A stretch of 64,000 nt of DNA. It comes from Actinomycetaceae bacterium (lineage in GTDB: Bacteria; Actinomycetota; Actinomycetes; Actinomycetales; Actinomycetaceae). This document shows positions 8,939 through 16,298 of this stretch, one piece after another. Position 1 is the stretch's first letter; each line of letters opens with the position of its first letter. Both the position numbers and the translations under genes were made by a program. Below the pieces are notes generated by a model. That model made no database searches. It saw only the letters and a program-made list of their open reading frames with translations, and was not told the DNA's origin. The DNA is taken from contig JAQYDG010000004.1 of assembly GCA_028724265.1 (NCBI GenBank), forward strand, positions 675,634 to 739,633, in the 5' to 3' direction.

Positions 8939-9286
8939 TTAGTTCGTCTGGATGCTGGGCGAGGCATCCTGCGAGGAATCCGATTTTGGGAATGCTTCAA
9001 ACACGTGGCGGATAGCGGCGCTCATTGTGCTTGCTCGGACGCGCCCATCTTCATCGCGGATGGCTTCTTTCGCGTCCTCATACTGGTGGCCGAATACGCG
9101 GTGTGCCACCGAGATGATGCCTGACGGGTCGGTCATCTTGTCCAGGCCTGCCAGATCCTCGAGAAGTTCCCAATCGTCAAACACGAGTGGGCTAAACATG
9201 AACTTCCGCCCACCCAGAATGAGGTTTATGTCCTGATCGACATCATCCTGAAGCGTACTCGCGTCGTTGTCGTTGTTGTTGCTCAT
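8939..9286 (-). CDS. Tail assembly chaperone, upstream part (gpG-like), 115 aa
   Basis: Starts at MSNNNDNDASTL, seven bases after GGAGGA; an in-frame upstream Met overlaps that Shine-Dalgarno and is less likely. The body (LILGGRKFMFSPLVFDDWELLEDLAGL) resembles tail chaperones encoded between the major tail and tape measure genes. It binds the tape measure during tail assembly. A -1 slippery site near codon 101 fuses it to the downstream frame. Confidence 0.8.
   Translation of the reverse strand: MSNNNDNDASTLQDDVDQDINLILGGRKFMFSPLVFDDWELLEDLAGLDKMTDPSGIISVAHRVFGHQYEDAKEAIRDEDGRVRASTMSAAIRHVFEAFPKSDSSQDASPSIQTN
8984..8990 (-). promoter_or_regulatory. -1 ribosomal frameshift slippery heptamer CCCAAAA
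   Basis: On the minus strand the zero-frame codons are TTC CCA AAA TCG, giving C CCA AAA, an exact X XXY YYZ heptamer in the correct phase. Slipping back one base leads into the open frame that carries the ELRADF-containing extension and avoids the TAA at 8939-8941. This placement, in the 3' part of the first tail chaperone gene, is the classic one. Confidence 0.8.
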
Positions 9287-9309
9287 TGTGTGTTCCTCCA
9301 TGCTCGCTC

Positions 9310-9906
9310 TCAGGAGTGGGACTCCACCGGCGAGCCGGCAGACGAGATTTGCGCGATATACTCGTAGGCCGTGTTCCCCTCCGCGTCAGGGTAGGCCGTG
9401 TTCGTCGTCTCGTAGCCGATCGGGTCAGAATCGTTATACACAACATCCCCCAACTCGGTCATCGCACAATCAGGGATCACAATCCGCTTCACCCGGTTGC
9501 CCGTCATGAGAATCTCGAACACCACCACATGATGATCGCCCGTATTCCCGTTATGCAGGATTTTCAGGCTTCCCGACTTGAGGCTGCCCGTCACGTTCGC
9601 ATCCCCGTAGGCCTGTTTCAATACGGTCTCGTTCGTTTCAATCAGTGTTGCTTGGAATGTTTCCGTCCGTGAGGATTGGGCGGTGAGGACGGTCACGCCG
9701 CCCCATGCTTTAATGTCGTTGGAGTCCGTCTCCACACTGTTAGTCACGCCGTCCTCGCTAATGAAACCCACATCGACGAATTCTTCGCTAAGCGGGCTGG
9801 AGGCGTCTGTGGGTAGTTTCGTGCCTAGCGGGGCAACAAACATGCCACCCGACGCCATCGGCTTACCCACGGACACGTTGCGCGCATCATTCTTCCCGGT
9901 CGCCAT
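9310..9906 (-). CDS. Major tail protein, 198 aa
   Basis: Tube-forming tail protein by position (before the chaperones and tape measure) and by sequence: ATGKNDARNVSVGKP N-terminus, then SEEFVDVGFISEDGV and NDIKAWGG, all typical of major tail tube proteins of Gram-positive siphophages. The start is at ATG with GGGAG/AGGA immediately upstream. A long pentanucleotide repeat abuts this ribosome-binding site, which is unusual for one of the most abundant late products. Confidence 0.88.
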   Translation of the reverse strand: MATGKNDARNVSVGKPMASGGMFVAPLGTKLPTDASSPLSEEFVDVGFISEDGVTNSVETDSNDIKAWGGVTVLTAQSSRTETFQATLIETNETVLKQAYGDANVTGSLKSGSLKILHNGNTGDHHVVVFEILMTGNRVKRIVIPDCAMTELGDVVYNDSDPIGYETTNTAYPDAEGNTAYEYIAQISSAGSPVESHS

Positions 9907-9918
9907 AATTCCTACTCC

Positions 9919-10008
9919 CTTGTCTTGTCTTGTCTTGTCTTGTCTTGTCTTGTCTTGTCTTGTCTTGTCTTGTCTTGTCTTGTCTTGTCTTGTCTTGTCT
10001 TGTCTTGT
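9919..10008. repeat. Pentanucleotide microsatellite (CTTGT)x18
   Basis: Eighteen perfect consecutive copies of CTTGT (ACAAG on the coding strand) fill the gap between the tail terminator gene stop at 10018 and the major tail ribosome-binding site at about 9907-9918. Plus-strand open frames through it are artefacts of the repeat. Confidence 0.97.
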
Positions 10009-10017
10009 GTTGTCGTG

Positions 10018-10380
10018 TTAGTCGTTCAGGTATGCCAGCATCACACCAACCTCGAGCGTGAACTGGTAGCGTGCCTGCCCCGAATCCGGGTCAGGGAAGT
10101 TGTAGGGGCTTCCCACGGTGAGGGATGCGACCCACGCTTGCCGGCGTAGCTTCTGGCATTCCCCGCAGAGTGTGGCGGCCAGGGTGTCCGCGTCGAGGAT
10201 CGAGCCCGCCCACACTTGTACTGCGAACGTGGGTGTTTCCATGAGCCTGCCCCTGCTGCCGCCCGTGCGTTCTATTGTGATAAACCGCTCCGGGCGGTCT
10301 GGGGGGATCACGCCGAACGCGGGCACACCCGGAACGCGCCCATCCGCCCATCGAACGATCCGCTCAAGACTCCCCACCAT
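10018..10380 (-). CDS. Tail terminator / tail-to-head joining protein, 120 aa
   Basis: Size, acidic C-terminus and place between the gp10-like completion gene and the major tail gene fit the DUF3168-type tail terminator group. Features include FAVQVWAGSILDADTLAATLC and a final beta strand YQFTLEVGVML. It would cap the tail tube and join it to the connector. The assignment is from synteny and pattern, not from a distinctive motif. Confidence 0.65.
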   Translation of the reverse strand: MVGSLERIVRWADGRVPGVPAFGVIPPDRPERFITIERTGGSRGRLMETPTFAVQVWAGSILDADTLAATLCGECQKLRRQAWVASLTVGSPYNFPDPDSGQARYQFTLEVGVMLAYLND

Positions 10381-10625
10381 CAGGCACCACCCAACGCTTT
10401 CAAGAGCGTGTTGTGTTTCGCGTTATCGCGGATCGCGTGCACTGTTTCCGCTTCCACGGTTGCGTGCGCGCGCTTCGCACCAGAAGCGACCTCGCGCGCC
10501 TCATAGCCGTCGCCGGCACGCGTCGCAACCTGCTCGGCCTGCTCGCTCAATAGTGCTTGTACACCTGCAGAGTTCAAATATTCGCGAAGACCAGCCTGAT
10601 TCAAAACAATTTTGACTTTAGCCAT
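10380..10625 (-). CDS. HK97 gp10-like tail completion protein, 81 aa
   Basis: Starts at MAKVKIVLNQAGLREYLNS; the ATG overlaps the stop of the upstream connector gene. The pattern of an N-terminal helix, LLSEQAEQVATRAGDGYEA and then an alternating beta segment (ATVEAETVHAIRDN) matches the short HK97-gp10 type proteins. It probably works at the head-tail joint. Confidence 0.7.
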   Translation of the reverse strand: MAKVKIVLNQAGLREYLNSAGVQALLSEQAEQVATRAGDGYEAREVASGAKRAHATVEAETVHAIRDNAKHNTLLKALGGA

Positions 10626-10947
10626 GGGCAACCTCCACTTGCACAACTCGGTTCCAGTGTCCGGGCGTGTCTAAATATTGTTGCGGGTCGCCCACGACAC
10701 GACAGGCGATGCCCCTCACTGTGACTGTCGCTCCCCGCAAGCTCGCGGTGAACGTTGACGGGAAATAAAGGGTGAAATCGATACGCACACCATCCGGGCG
10801 AATATTCCCAGCAAGGTCAGCCGTATTTCCAGGTGCGACGAGTACACCGTCAACTTCCTGGGTTTTTTCATCCCAGATTTCCTCGCCAATCACGTTCACA
10901 CCGGCCTGGACACGCTGCTTTACCATGACTGTTTCGACAGGAAACAT
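10618..10947 (-). CDS. Head-tail connector / head closure-like protein, 109 aa
   Basis: Most likely start is ATG at 10947 (MFPVETVMVKQR), ten bases after GGAGG and just past the upstream stop; an alternative start lies six codons upstream. Beta-rich small protein (DFTLYFPSTFTASLRGATVTV, then CRVVGDPQQYLDT) like the SPP1 gp16 / stopper group. It sits in the usual connector cluster after the capsid gene. Confidence 0.65.
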   Translation of the reverse strand: MFPVETVMVKQRVQAGVNVIGEEIWDEKTQEVDGVLVAPGNTADLAGNIRPDGVRIDFTLYFPSTFTASLRGATVTVRGIACRVVGDPQQYLDTPGHWNRVVQVEVAHG

Positions 10948-10949
10948 TG

Positions 10950-11372
10950 TCAGGATTCCTCCCATGCTTGAGGTGCGTTAATGACCCAGGCCGGATATGC
11001 GCTACTGTCGCCAGGATCCATGGACACGCTGAACACGCGCCCGGGCTTCCCGATCCTTGACAGTGCTTTCACTTCTGATGGGTAGAACTGGCCAACAATG
11101 GCTGACGCAGAGAGTGTTTCCGAGAAAGGGCCCACAGTGCGTGACGAGGCAGCGCCCGAGTCCGCATCCCACCAGCGGCGGATCGCAGCTAGAAGGATAC
11201 CTCGCACGGCCTGCTTCTGATCGTCACTTAGCGAGAGTGTGGCCAGTTGCGGGGCGAGAGCGATGGCCTGGGATTCGGCGAGACTGATCATTTGTTCCAC
11301 CTGTTCGGCGGACGCTTGACTGATCCATACGCGCACATCAGCTGCCGTTAACCATCTGGCCATGCTCTTCAC
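10950..11372 (-). CDS. Head-tail adaptor (gp6-like), 140 aa
   Basis: The N-terminal ~95 residues are predicted helical (WLTAADVRVWISQASAEQV, IRRWWDADSGAASSRTVGPFSETLS), which is the standard pattern of actinophage head-tail connectors that bind the portal. GTG at 11372 follows a GAGGTGAG site; an internal ATG three codons later is also possible. First gene after the capsid accessory protein. Confidence 0.72.
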   Translation of the reverse strand: MKSMARWLTAADVRVWISQASAEQVEQMISLAESQAIALAPQLATLSLSDDQKQAVRGILLAAIRRWWDADSGAASSRTVGPFSETLSASAIVGQFYPSEVKALSRIGKPGRVFSVSMDPGDSSAYPAWVINAPQAWEES

Positions 11373-11373
11373 C

Positions 11374-11571
11374 TCACCTCAATGTTTTCGTTGTCCGTTT
11401 CGCCGGCCGTGCCGCCGTCTGTTTGTGTTCCACGGTCTTCTCCCGCTGTTCTACGGCGGGGGCTTCCCCGACTGGATGCCAGCCGAGCCTGCGGAGATTA
11501 TCACCGTACCCAGAGATGATCTCGAGTGTTTCCCCGTCAGGCTCGTGCACCCACATGATGCGGTCACTCAT
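11374..11571 (-). CDS. Small phage head-region protein, 65 aa
   Basis: Starts MSDRIMWVHEPDGETLEII, overlapping the capsid gene stop by eight bases. The C-terminus is basic and Lys/Arg/Thr rich (KQTAARPAKRTTKTLR). Small proteins of this kind commonly follow actinophage capsid genes, but no function is known to me. Confidence 0.6.
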   Translation of the reverse strand: MSDRIMWVHEPDGETLEIISGYGDNLRRLGWHPVGEAPAVEQREKTVEHKQTAARPAKRTTKTLR

Positions 11572-12517
11572 CGTGACTCTCCGCCGGGCTTGCGGCGGGC
11601 GTGATGACACCAGCCGGATAAGAATTCTCAGACGTCAAACGGTTGGCAGGAACAGCAACCTGGAATCCGACACGGAACACGGCACGCAATGCTTGAGTGT
11701 CCTGCTGCATCAGGTTCAGCACGACCTTTCCATTATCGTCAGAAATCACGCCTTCCTTGAAAATGTCGTAGGTGACATCCTGGCGAATCCCAACAATAAA
11801 TTTCGTCCAGTCGGCCATCAGTAGGTCAGCAACTTTCAGATCCCACGCGCCGTTACGCACCTCATCAATCGGGAAACCGTACAGGCTGAAGTCACCGTTA
11901 CCATTCACAGCATCCGTGAAAATCGGGCGATTCGTCGTGTCCGTCAGGCCGCGCATCACCCAGGAAATACCGGGCTTGCCTGCGAATCCGTTCACCCCGA
12001 AACCACCGGCAGACACCTTCGCCGCAAGATCTGCAATGTCCTTCGCGAGAACATTAGACGCAGCGGCAACATTCCCGGCTGCGGTCGCGCCAGGAATGAT
12101 CGCAGTCGGCCACGATTCCGGCTTGTCCACACCAAAAATAGCTGCCTGGTCAAGCTTCTTCCCGATCGCCTCCGCGATCAGCGGCTGCACCTGCGGCCAC
12201 AAAGGCACATTCGTGTCATTCAGCACCGAATCCGGGATCGGAACGATCACGGCCAGTTCTTCCGCTGTTAACGTGATTCCCTTCCATGTGGATTCGGACG
12301 TTTGCTTCAGTCCACCGTTATCATCCACCCAATAGGCGTCAGGCAGTGTGGCCAGAACGGCCTGCTTGGCCTTCTTCGAGGTCATACGCACCTGCTTGGC
12401 GCGCTTCAAAATCTCAGAACCAGCCTGCGCATCCTGGACGATACCCGTCACAACCTGGTCTGGCATCAACGCGTCAGACACGTCAGGACGGCCAATAATG
12501 TTCGCATAATTCGCCAT
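11564..12517 (-). CDS. Major capsid protein, HK97 fold, 317 aa
   Basis: Recognisable HK97-type capsid: N-terminal ANYANIIGRPDVSDALMPDQ, the E-loop/P-domain region WVDDNGGLKQTSESTWKGI, LTAEELAVIVPIPDSVL, and A-domain GISWVMRGLTDTTNRPIF. It has no long N-terminal scaffold arm, and a separate scaffold gene lies just upstream. ~318 residues is usual for this group. Confidence 0.92.
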   Translation of the reverse strand: MANYANIIGRPDVSDALMPDQVVTGIVQDAQAGSEILKRAKQVRMTSKKAKQAVLATLPDAYWVDDNGGLKQTSESTWKGITLTAEELAVIVPIPDSVLNDTNVPLWPQVQPLIAEAIGKKLDQAAIFGVDKPESWPTAIIPGATAAGNVAAASNVLAKDIADLAAKVSAGGFGVNGFAGKPGISWVMRGLTDTTNRPIFTDAVNGNGDFSLYGFPIDEVRNGAWDLKVADLLMADWTKFIVGIRQDVTYDIFKEGVISDDNGKVVLNLMQQDTQALRAVFRVGFQVAVPANRLTSENSYPAGVITPAASPAESHDE

Positions 12518-12528
12518 TATTCACTCCT

Positions 12529-13041
12529 CTAATTACGACGATTAAAGGAATCCCGCAGCCAATCGCCACTGCCGGATTCAGGTTTTTCTTCCCGCCCCGC
12601 AAGCGGGTTCGGTGTGTTCGTCTGACGCGACCCGCCCATCAGCTCGGAAAGCTGAGAGGCCGATGCTTCCATTTCCTCACGCGTGGAGCCTTGCAGGAAC
12701 GCGGCAGCTTTCGCATCCAAGCCTTGCTCTGCAGCAACCTGGTAACGCAGCAGGCTCACCTCAGCGCTCGTGCGTGCCTCACGCTCAACCTTTAGCGCGT
12801 CTTGTGCTTTCTGCAGTTCTGTCTTGTTGGCCTGCTCGATCTCATCCCATTTCGTGGCTTTCGCTTTCAAGTCCGCATAGTCCGCATATTTTGCTTTCTC
12901 ACGCGAGAGCCTGGATTGGATGAGCCGGTCGAGCTGTTCTTGGCTCGTGATCGGTTCGAACGTAGTCTCCTGCGTTGGCGTGCTTGTGGCCTGCGCGGGT
13001 TCTTGTGGTTCGGCTTGCACCTGTTGGGTGGTATCAGACAT
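12529..13041 (-). CDS. Capsid scaffold protein, 170 aa
   Basis: Start at MSDTTQQVQAEPQEP after a GGAGGAAC site. A disordered Gln/Glu/Pro/Thr N-terminus is followed by a long charged coiled coil (residues ~40-110, KAKYADYADLKAKATKWDEI) and a short C-terminal tail (SGDWLRDSFNRRN) of the capsid-binding type. Lies directly before the capsid gene as scaffolds do. No protease motif seen. Confidence 0.85.
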   Translation of the reverse strand: MSDTTQQVQAEPQEPAQATSTPTQETTFEPITSQEQLDRLIQSRLSREKAKYADYADLKAKATKWDEIEQANKTELQKAQDALKVEREARTSAEVSLLRYQVAAEQGLDAKAAAFLQGSTREEMEASASQLSELMGGSRQTNTPNPLAGREEKPESGSGDWLRDSFNRRN

Positions 13042-13136
13042 GGTTCCTCCCTCATGGAGTGTGAAATAGTGATTTGTTGGCCGCACATTGACCGCCGTGC
13101 GTCAAGCGTCAAACTCAATAGCGCTTTTCGGGCATG

Positions 13137-13162
13137 AAAAAACCGCCATCAAAAGATGACGG
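13137..13162 (-). terminator. Rho-independent terminator
   Basis: On the minus strand CCGTCATC-TTTT-GATGGCGG (one G-T pair) is followed by six T residues (13142-13137). It lies 27 bases after the stop of the small gene at 13189 and before the scaffold gene, so it ends the unit carrying the EndoU-like and immunity-like genes. Confidence 0.85.
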
Positions 13163-13188
13163 TCGAATGGTGAATAGGTGATAATAAC

Positions 13189-13485
13189 CTAAGCCCTCGC
13201 ACTCTTGTATTCTTCCAGTTCTTCTTGCAGGCCTGGATCATGAGCAACATACGATCTCACGTCATCGACCAGTTCTTTTGGCAGCTTCATGTTGTTCATG
13301 TCAAGCCACCAGAAAGCATCCCACATTGAAGCATCAGGTTCGCCACTGTAATAGGCGAGCATGACCGTGTTCCGCTCGCTCTTACTATTAATGAGCGGGT
13401 AAACATACTCAAGCACACGTTCGGGAACAGACGCGCCTTCCGGAGCCACGTCTAACTCGAACAAATTAATGCTTGCCATGGTCAC
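13189..13485 (-). CDS. Putative immunity protein for the preceding toxin-like gene, 98 aa
   Basis: Small acidic protein (ELDVAPEGASVPERVLEYV; DAFWWLDMNNMKLPKELVDDV). Its GTG start overlaps the upstream stop as GTGA, so the two are coupled. Acidic size-matched proteins right after a secreted or injected nuclease domain are typically cognate immunity proteins. No family recognised, so the role is inferred from context. A terminator follows. Confidence 0.55.
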   Translation of the reverse strand: MTMASINLFELDVAPEGASVPERVLEYVYPLINSKSERNTVMLAYYSGEPDASMWDAFWWLDMNNMKLPKELVDDVRSYVAHDPGLQEELEEYKSARA

Positions 13486-13973
13486 AAGTTTAATTGATCT
13501 GCCGTCATAAAGTCACCCTTTAGCCAGTCGTATGTGTGTACGCCAGAGAATGCTTCCCCATGCAGATAAATCGTTATGTCTTTGCCCGCAATAGGGTGGA
13601 AGTTCAGTAGCGTTGATGTGTTGCGTTTCGAGGAGTACGAATAGCGAGCCTCAAAAACAGTTCCATCAATATCCCTTCTCAAAACACGTCGAGTTCCACG
13701 CTTCCCTGCCCACTGTGGCCGTGTAACTGTAAGTTCAATTGCCTTTCGTATGTCTTCTTCCGTCCACGCGCGCCCTACAGTCGTGTGAATCGGTTTTTCC
13801 GGGGAAAGATGACCATAAGAATGGCCGCCTACGTGGCGGCCACTATGATCTGGAGCTGGAGCGCCGTAAAATGTCTTTTTCACGAACTCATCTCCGAACT
13901 CAGCTTTCGGTTCATCTCTAAACCATTGCGGAAGATCAGCAACGAAACCTTCTGGCAACGATGTTCGGCTCAA
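13482..13973 (-). CDS. EndoU-like toxin domain, in frame with MuF but after an amber codon, 163 aa
   Basis: The first possible start is TTG (SRTSLPEGF) with no good Shine-Dalgarno. The frame is the same as the MuF gene, separated only by TAG and five sense codons. The sequence has HVGGHSYGHLSPEKPIHTT, then GRAWTEEDIRKAIE, DIDGTVFEARYSYSSKRNTS and FHPIAG. The order His-Gly-rich loop, Lys, Trp/helix, then a Ser/Tyr beta region resembles bacterial EndoU/BECR-fold RNases. I read it as the C-terminal toxin domain of a MuF polymorphic toxin, now cut off by a stop. The family call is tentative; the fusion geometry is directly visible. Confidence 0.55.
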   Translation of the reverse strand: MSRTSLPEGFVADLPQWFRDEPKAEFGDEFVKKTFYGAPAPDHSGRHVGGHSYGHLSPEKPIHTTVGRAWTEEDIRKAIELTVTRPQWAGKRGTRRVLRRDIDGTVFEARYSYSSKRNTSTLLNFHPIAGKDITIYLHGEAFSGVHTYDWLKGDFMTADQLNL

Positions 13974-13988
13974 GTGAGGCCTGACGGT

Positions 13989-14978
13989 CTAATCTACATG
14001 CGTAATCATCGGTTTCGCCGTACTTGACACGTGCTGTCGAGAGATCCCCACGTGCGATGCACCAGCACTGGCTGTTTTTGGTCTGCCTGGCTTCTTCTTC
14101 AGTGCTTTGGGGACGTGCGCGTCCGTTACGAGACCGTCACCATTCTCGCGAATATAGGAGGCGATCTGCTTAATGTTCTGTGATGGAGCGTTATCAACAA
14201 GATCAGCGAACGCTTTCTCAGCATCAGACAATTCCGGCTCGGTACCGAATGGAACCTCTTCGATGGTGCAGCCGCAATGATCATGAAAATAATGATCCGG
14301 CCAGTTCTTCGCTCCCTTCACATCCTCACCCATACCAGCCAGAGCCGCGCAAAACGCACACGGATGTCCATCAGTCACCACGCGCCACCCTGTCAAATCG
14401 AAAGAATCAATCAGAGTCTCACGATGAGCATTCTGCACCGTTGATGAGGCGTTCCCCTGCGCCTCAGAAAGCACAGCCTGCTTCGCCTCATTAGACCAAT
14501 AAGACTTCACACGATCCGCACGCTGCACATGCTGATGCGCATCCAACACATACTCGCCAGACGCGAGCGCCTGCGACACTGTCAGACCATGCTGATCGAG
14601 TTCTTGCATGATCTCGTCATCGATATACGTGCCGACGATCTGCACATGCTTTTTCACGCGCTCCGACGTGAGCAACGCTTGCGTGGTTGCTTCCGCCTCA
14701 TCAAAAACTGCAGGAACAACAGGCTTATCCGTCATGCTCGGCGCTTGGATCTGGCGACTCATCTTCACATAGGAGGCTGCTAACCGGACGGCAGCATCAT
14801 GCCCGATATGCAGGAACTGGACAGCGTAGGCCACATAGTCGTCACTCGTGATCTCACCATCAATCAAGCGACGCGCCAACTCGGCCACACCCATGCCGGT
14901 CGCTTCCGCATTCTTCACCTGCGCGGCCTTATGCTTCTCGGTGAGCGCTCGAATCTTCCCGCTGACATTATCGGCCAC
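13989..14978 (-). CDS. MuF-type phage minor head protein, 329 aa
   Basis: Contains the MuF core with zinc-type cysteines: DGHPCAFCAALAGMGEDV followed by HDHCGCTIEEV (residues ~205-245), preceded by long helices. It is encoded after the portal as in SPP1 gp7. The C-terminus has a basic linker (KALKKKPGRPKTASAGAS) that looks like a hinge to a further domain, and the frame continues past its TAG stop into the EndoU-like segment. In temperate phages MuF proteins often carry C-terminal toxins that are thought to be delivered with the virion. Confidence 0.85.
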   Translation of the reverse strand: MADNVSGKIRALTEKHKAAQVKNAEATGMGVAELARRLIDGEITSDDYVAYAVQFLHIGHDAAVRLAASYVKMSRQIQAPSMTDKPVVPAVFDEAEATTQALLTSERVKKHVQIVGTYIDDEIMQELDQHGLTVSQALASGEYVLDAHQHVQRADRVKSYWSNEAKQAVLSEAQGNASSTVQNAHRETLIDSFDLTGWRVVTDGHPCAFCAALAGMGEDVKGAKNWPDHYFHDHCGCTIEEVPFGTEPELSDAEKAFADLVDNAPSQNIKQIASYIRENGDGLVTDAHVPKALKKKPGRPKTASAGASHVGISRQHVSSTAKPMITHVD

Positions 14979-14993
14979 GCGTCACCCCCAAAA

Positions 14994-16298
14994 CTATGCG
15001 AGTTGTGATTGCCTCCCGATCGAGTCAGCGAGCTGCGAGAGAGGATCGGCCGGTGCCTGCTCCCGCTCAGCAGCAAGGACTGCCTGCTGCTCTGGCGTGA
15101 ACCCCAACCTGGAGAGAGTGAGTGACGACGCGGCTGGAAGAATATTGGCTCCCACGAGCTTCGTCACCTCGTCAGCCGCGGCCGCACGCGTCGGCGTGGC
15201 CGCATCCCTCCACACGCAATGCACACCCGCGAAATCATCAGCCGAATACACGCCCCGCTCCATGAGAAGGAGGCGAGCGACCTCAAGCCAGGACGCACCA
15301 AAAATCGACTGGTGCCGTTCCGCACGCTTCACCAGACGCGCCTCACCAGCCCTGATCGCGTCAGCAGACGCCGGATTCGACGCCATCAGCCCAAGATAAT
15401 TCACGGGAATCCCAGACTCTGCCGCGAGCATTTCCGTCAACTGTTGAAGCTCCTGCACAAACGGTGTCGGCTGCGTTCCCTGAAACTCGCCGAGCTTCAC
15501 ATCATTCGGATCCGCATTCATCCCCCACAGTTCCGAGGTGAGAGCCTTCCAGCCGCGCGTCTTATCCTGAAACTCATCCTCGTCCACATTCGCAATCACA
15601 TAGCGTTGTGGCGACGCGTGAAACGTGCGGTTCACAGCCATATCCAGCAGGGTACGTGACGCCTCGTCAGACAAGTCCAACACCATTGGCGTGATCTCTG
15701 ATTGTCCCCACGAGCGTGACCCGCGCGTCCTGTTCGGAAACATCACCAAAGGAACACGACCCGACCTGTTCGGAACAGTCAACGTCACAAGCGGCAGTGA
15801 ACCGCTCACATCCAAATACGTTGTCACGTCAGGCTCGAACATCACAGCCTGATCACCACGAACCACAAGACCAGCCGTGAGCCTACGCTTCTGCCCATCC
15901 CACACGCCGGTCGCTGTGAAAGGCGACTGAGCCGACACATTCACACTGCCGTCCTCATCCGTATAGACCAGCGCAAACCCAACACCATAAATCAAAGAAT
16001 CCACATGGACGAGCGACGCCTCCGACAGCAGATTGTTCGCCTCATAGACTGTGGCAAGCTCATCGCCAGGCCAGCCCTCCCAACCGAGAAAATCCAGACG
16101 CTCCTCCAACACGTCCACAACAGTGCGCGGCCAACCAATCCTCACAGCAAGCTTCTTCAGCTTCTCCGTCACACGAACACCCGCAACCCGCGCAATCCGC
16201 TTCCCCTCATACGCCTGCAACTTCACCAAATTCGCGCCACGATGAGAAGACAACTGCCCAGAAAGCCGATCAAACAGCGCCGCATTATATTCGCTCAT
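14994..16298 (-). CDS. Portal protein (SPP1 gp6 type), 434 aa
   Basis: Positioned between large terminase and MuF. Portal-like features are the N-terminal helices (YNAALFDRLSGQLSSHR), the VTEKLKKLAVRIGWPRTVVDV segment, and the C-terminal wing/crown with PFVQELQQLTEMLAAESGIP and NPASADAIRAGEARLVKRAE. The dodecameric portal is the DNA gateway and terminase docking site. The start overlaps the terminase stop; GTG one codon upstream is equally possible. Confidence 0.88.
   Translation of the reverse strand: MSEYNAALFDRLSGQLSSHRGANLVKLQAYEGKRIARVAGVRVTEKLKKLAVRIGWPRTVVDVLEERLDFLGWEGWPGDELATVYEANNLLSEASLVHVDSLIYGVGFALVYTDEDGSVNVSAQSPFTATGVWDGQKRRLTAGLVVRGDQAVMFEPDVTTYLDVSGSLPLVTLTVPNRSGRVPLVMFPNRTRGSRSWGQSEITPMVLDLSDEASRTLLDMAVNRTFHASPQRYVIANVDEDEFQDKTRGWKALTSELWGMNADPNDVKLGEFQGTQPTPFVQELQQLTEMLAAESGIPVNYLGLMASNPASADAIRAGEARLVKRAERHQSIFGASWLEVARLLLMERGVYSADDFAGVHCVWRDAATPTRAAAADEVTKLVGANILPAASSLTLSRLGFTPEQQAVLAAEREQAPADPLSQLADSIGRQSQLA

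Noticed and set aside
9919..10008. CRISPR array
   Set aside because: Units are five bases with no spacers; it is a simple microsatellite, and no cas genes are present.
9925..10149. Plus-strand open frames with repeated SCLVL residues
   Set aside because: They are translations of the CTTGT microsatellite; no ribosome-binding site and no sense in the neighbouring sequence.
13151..13154. Plus-strand terminator at the same hairpin
   Set aside because: The T-run is only on the minus-strand side and no plus-strand gene ends there.
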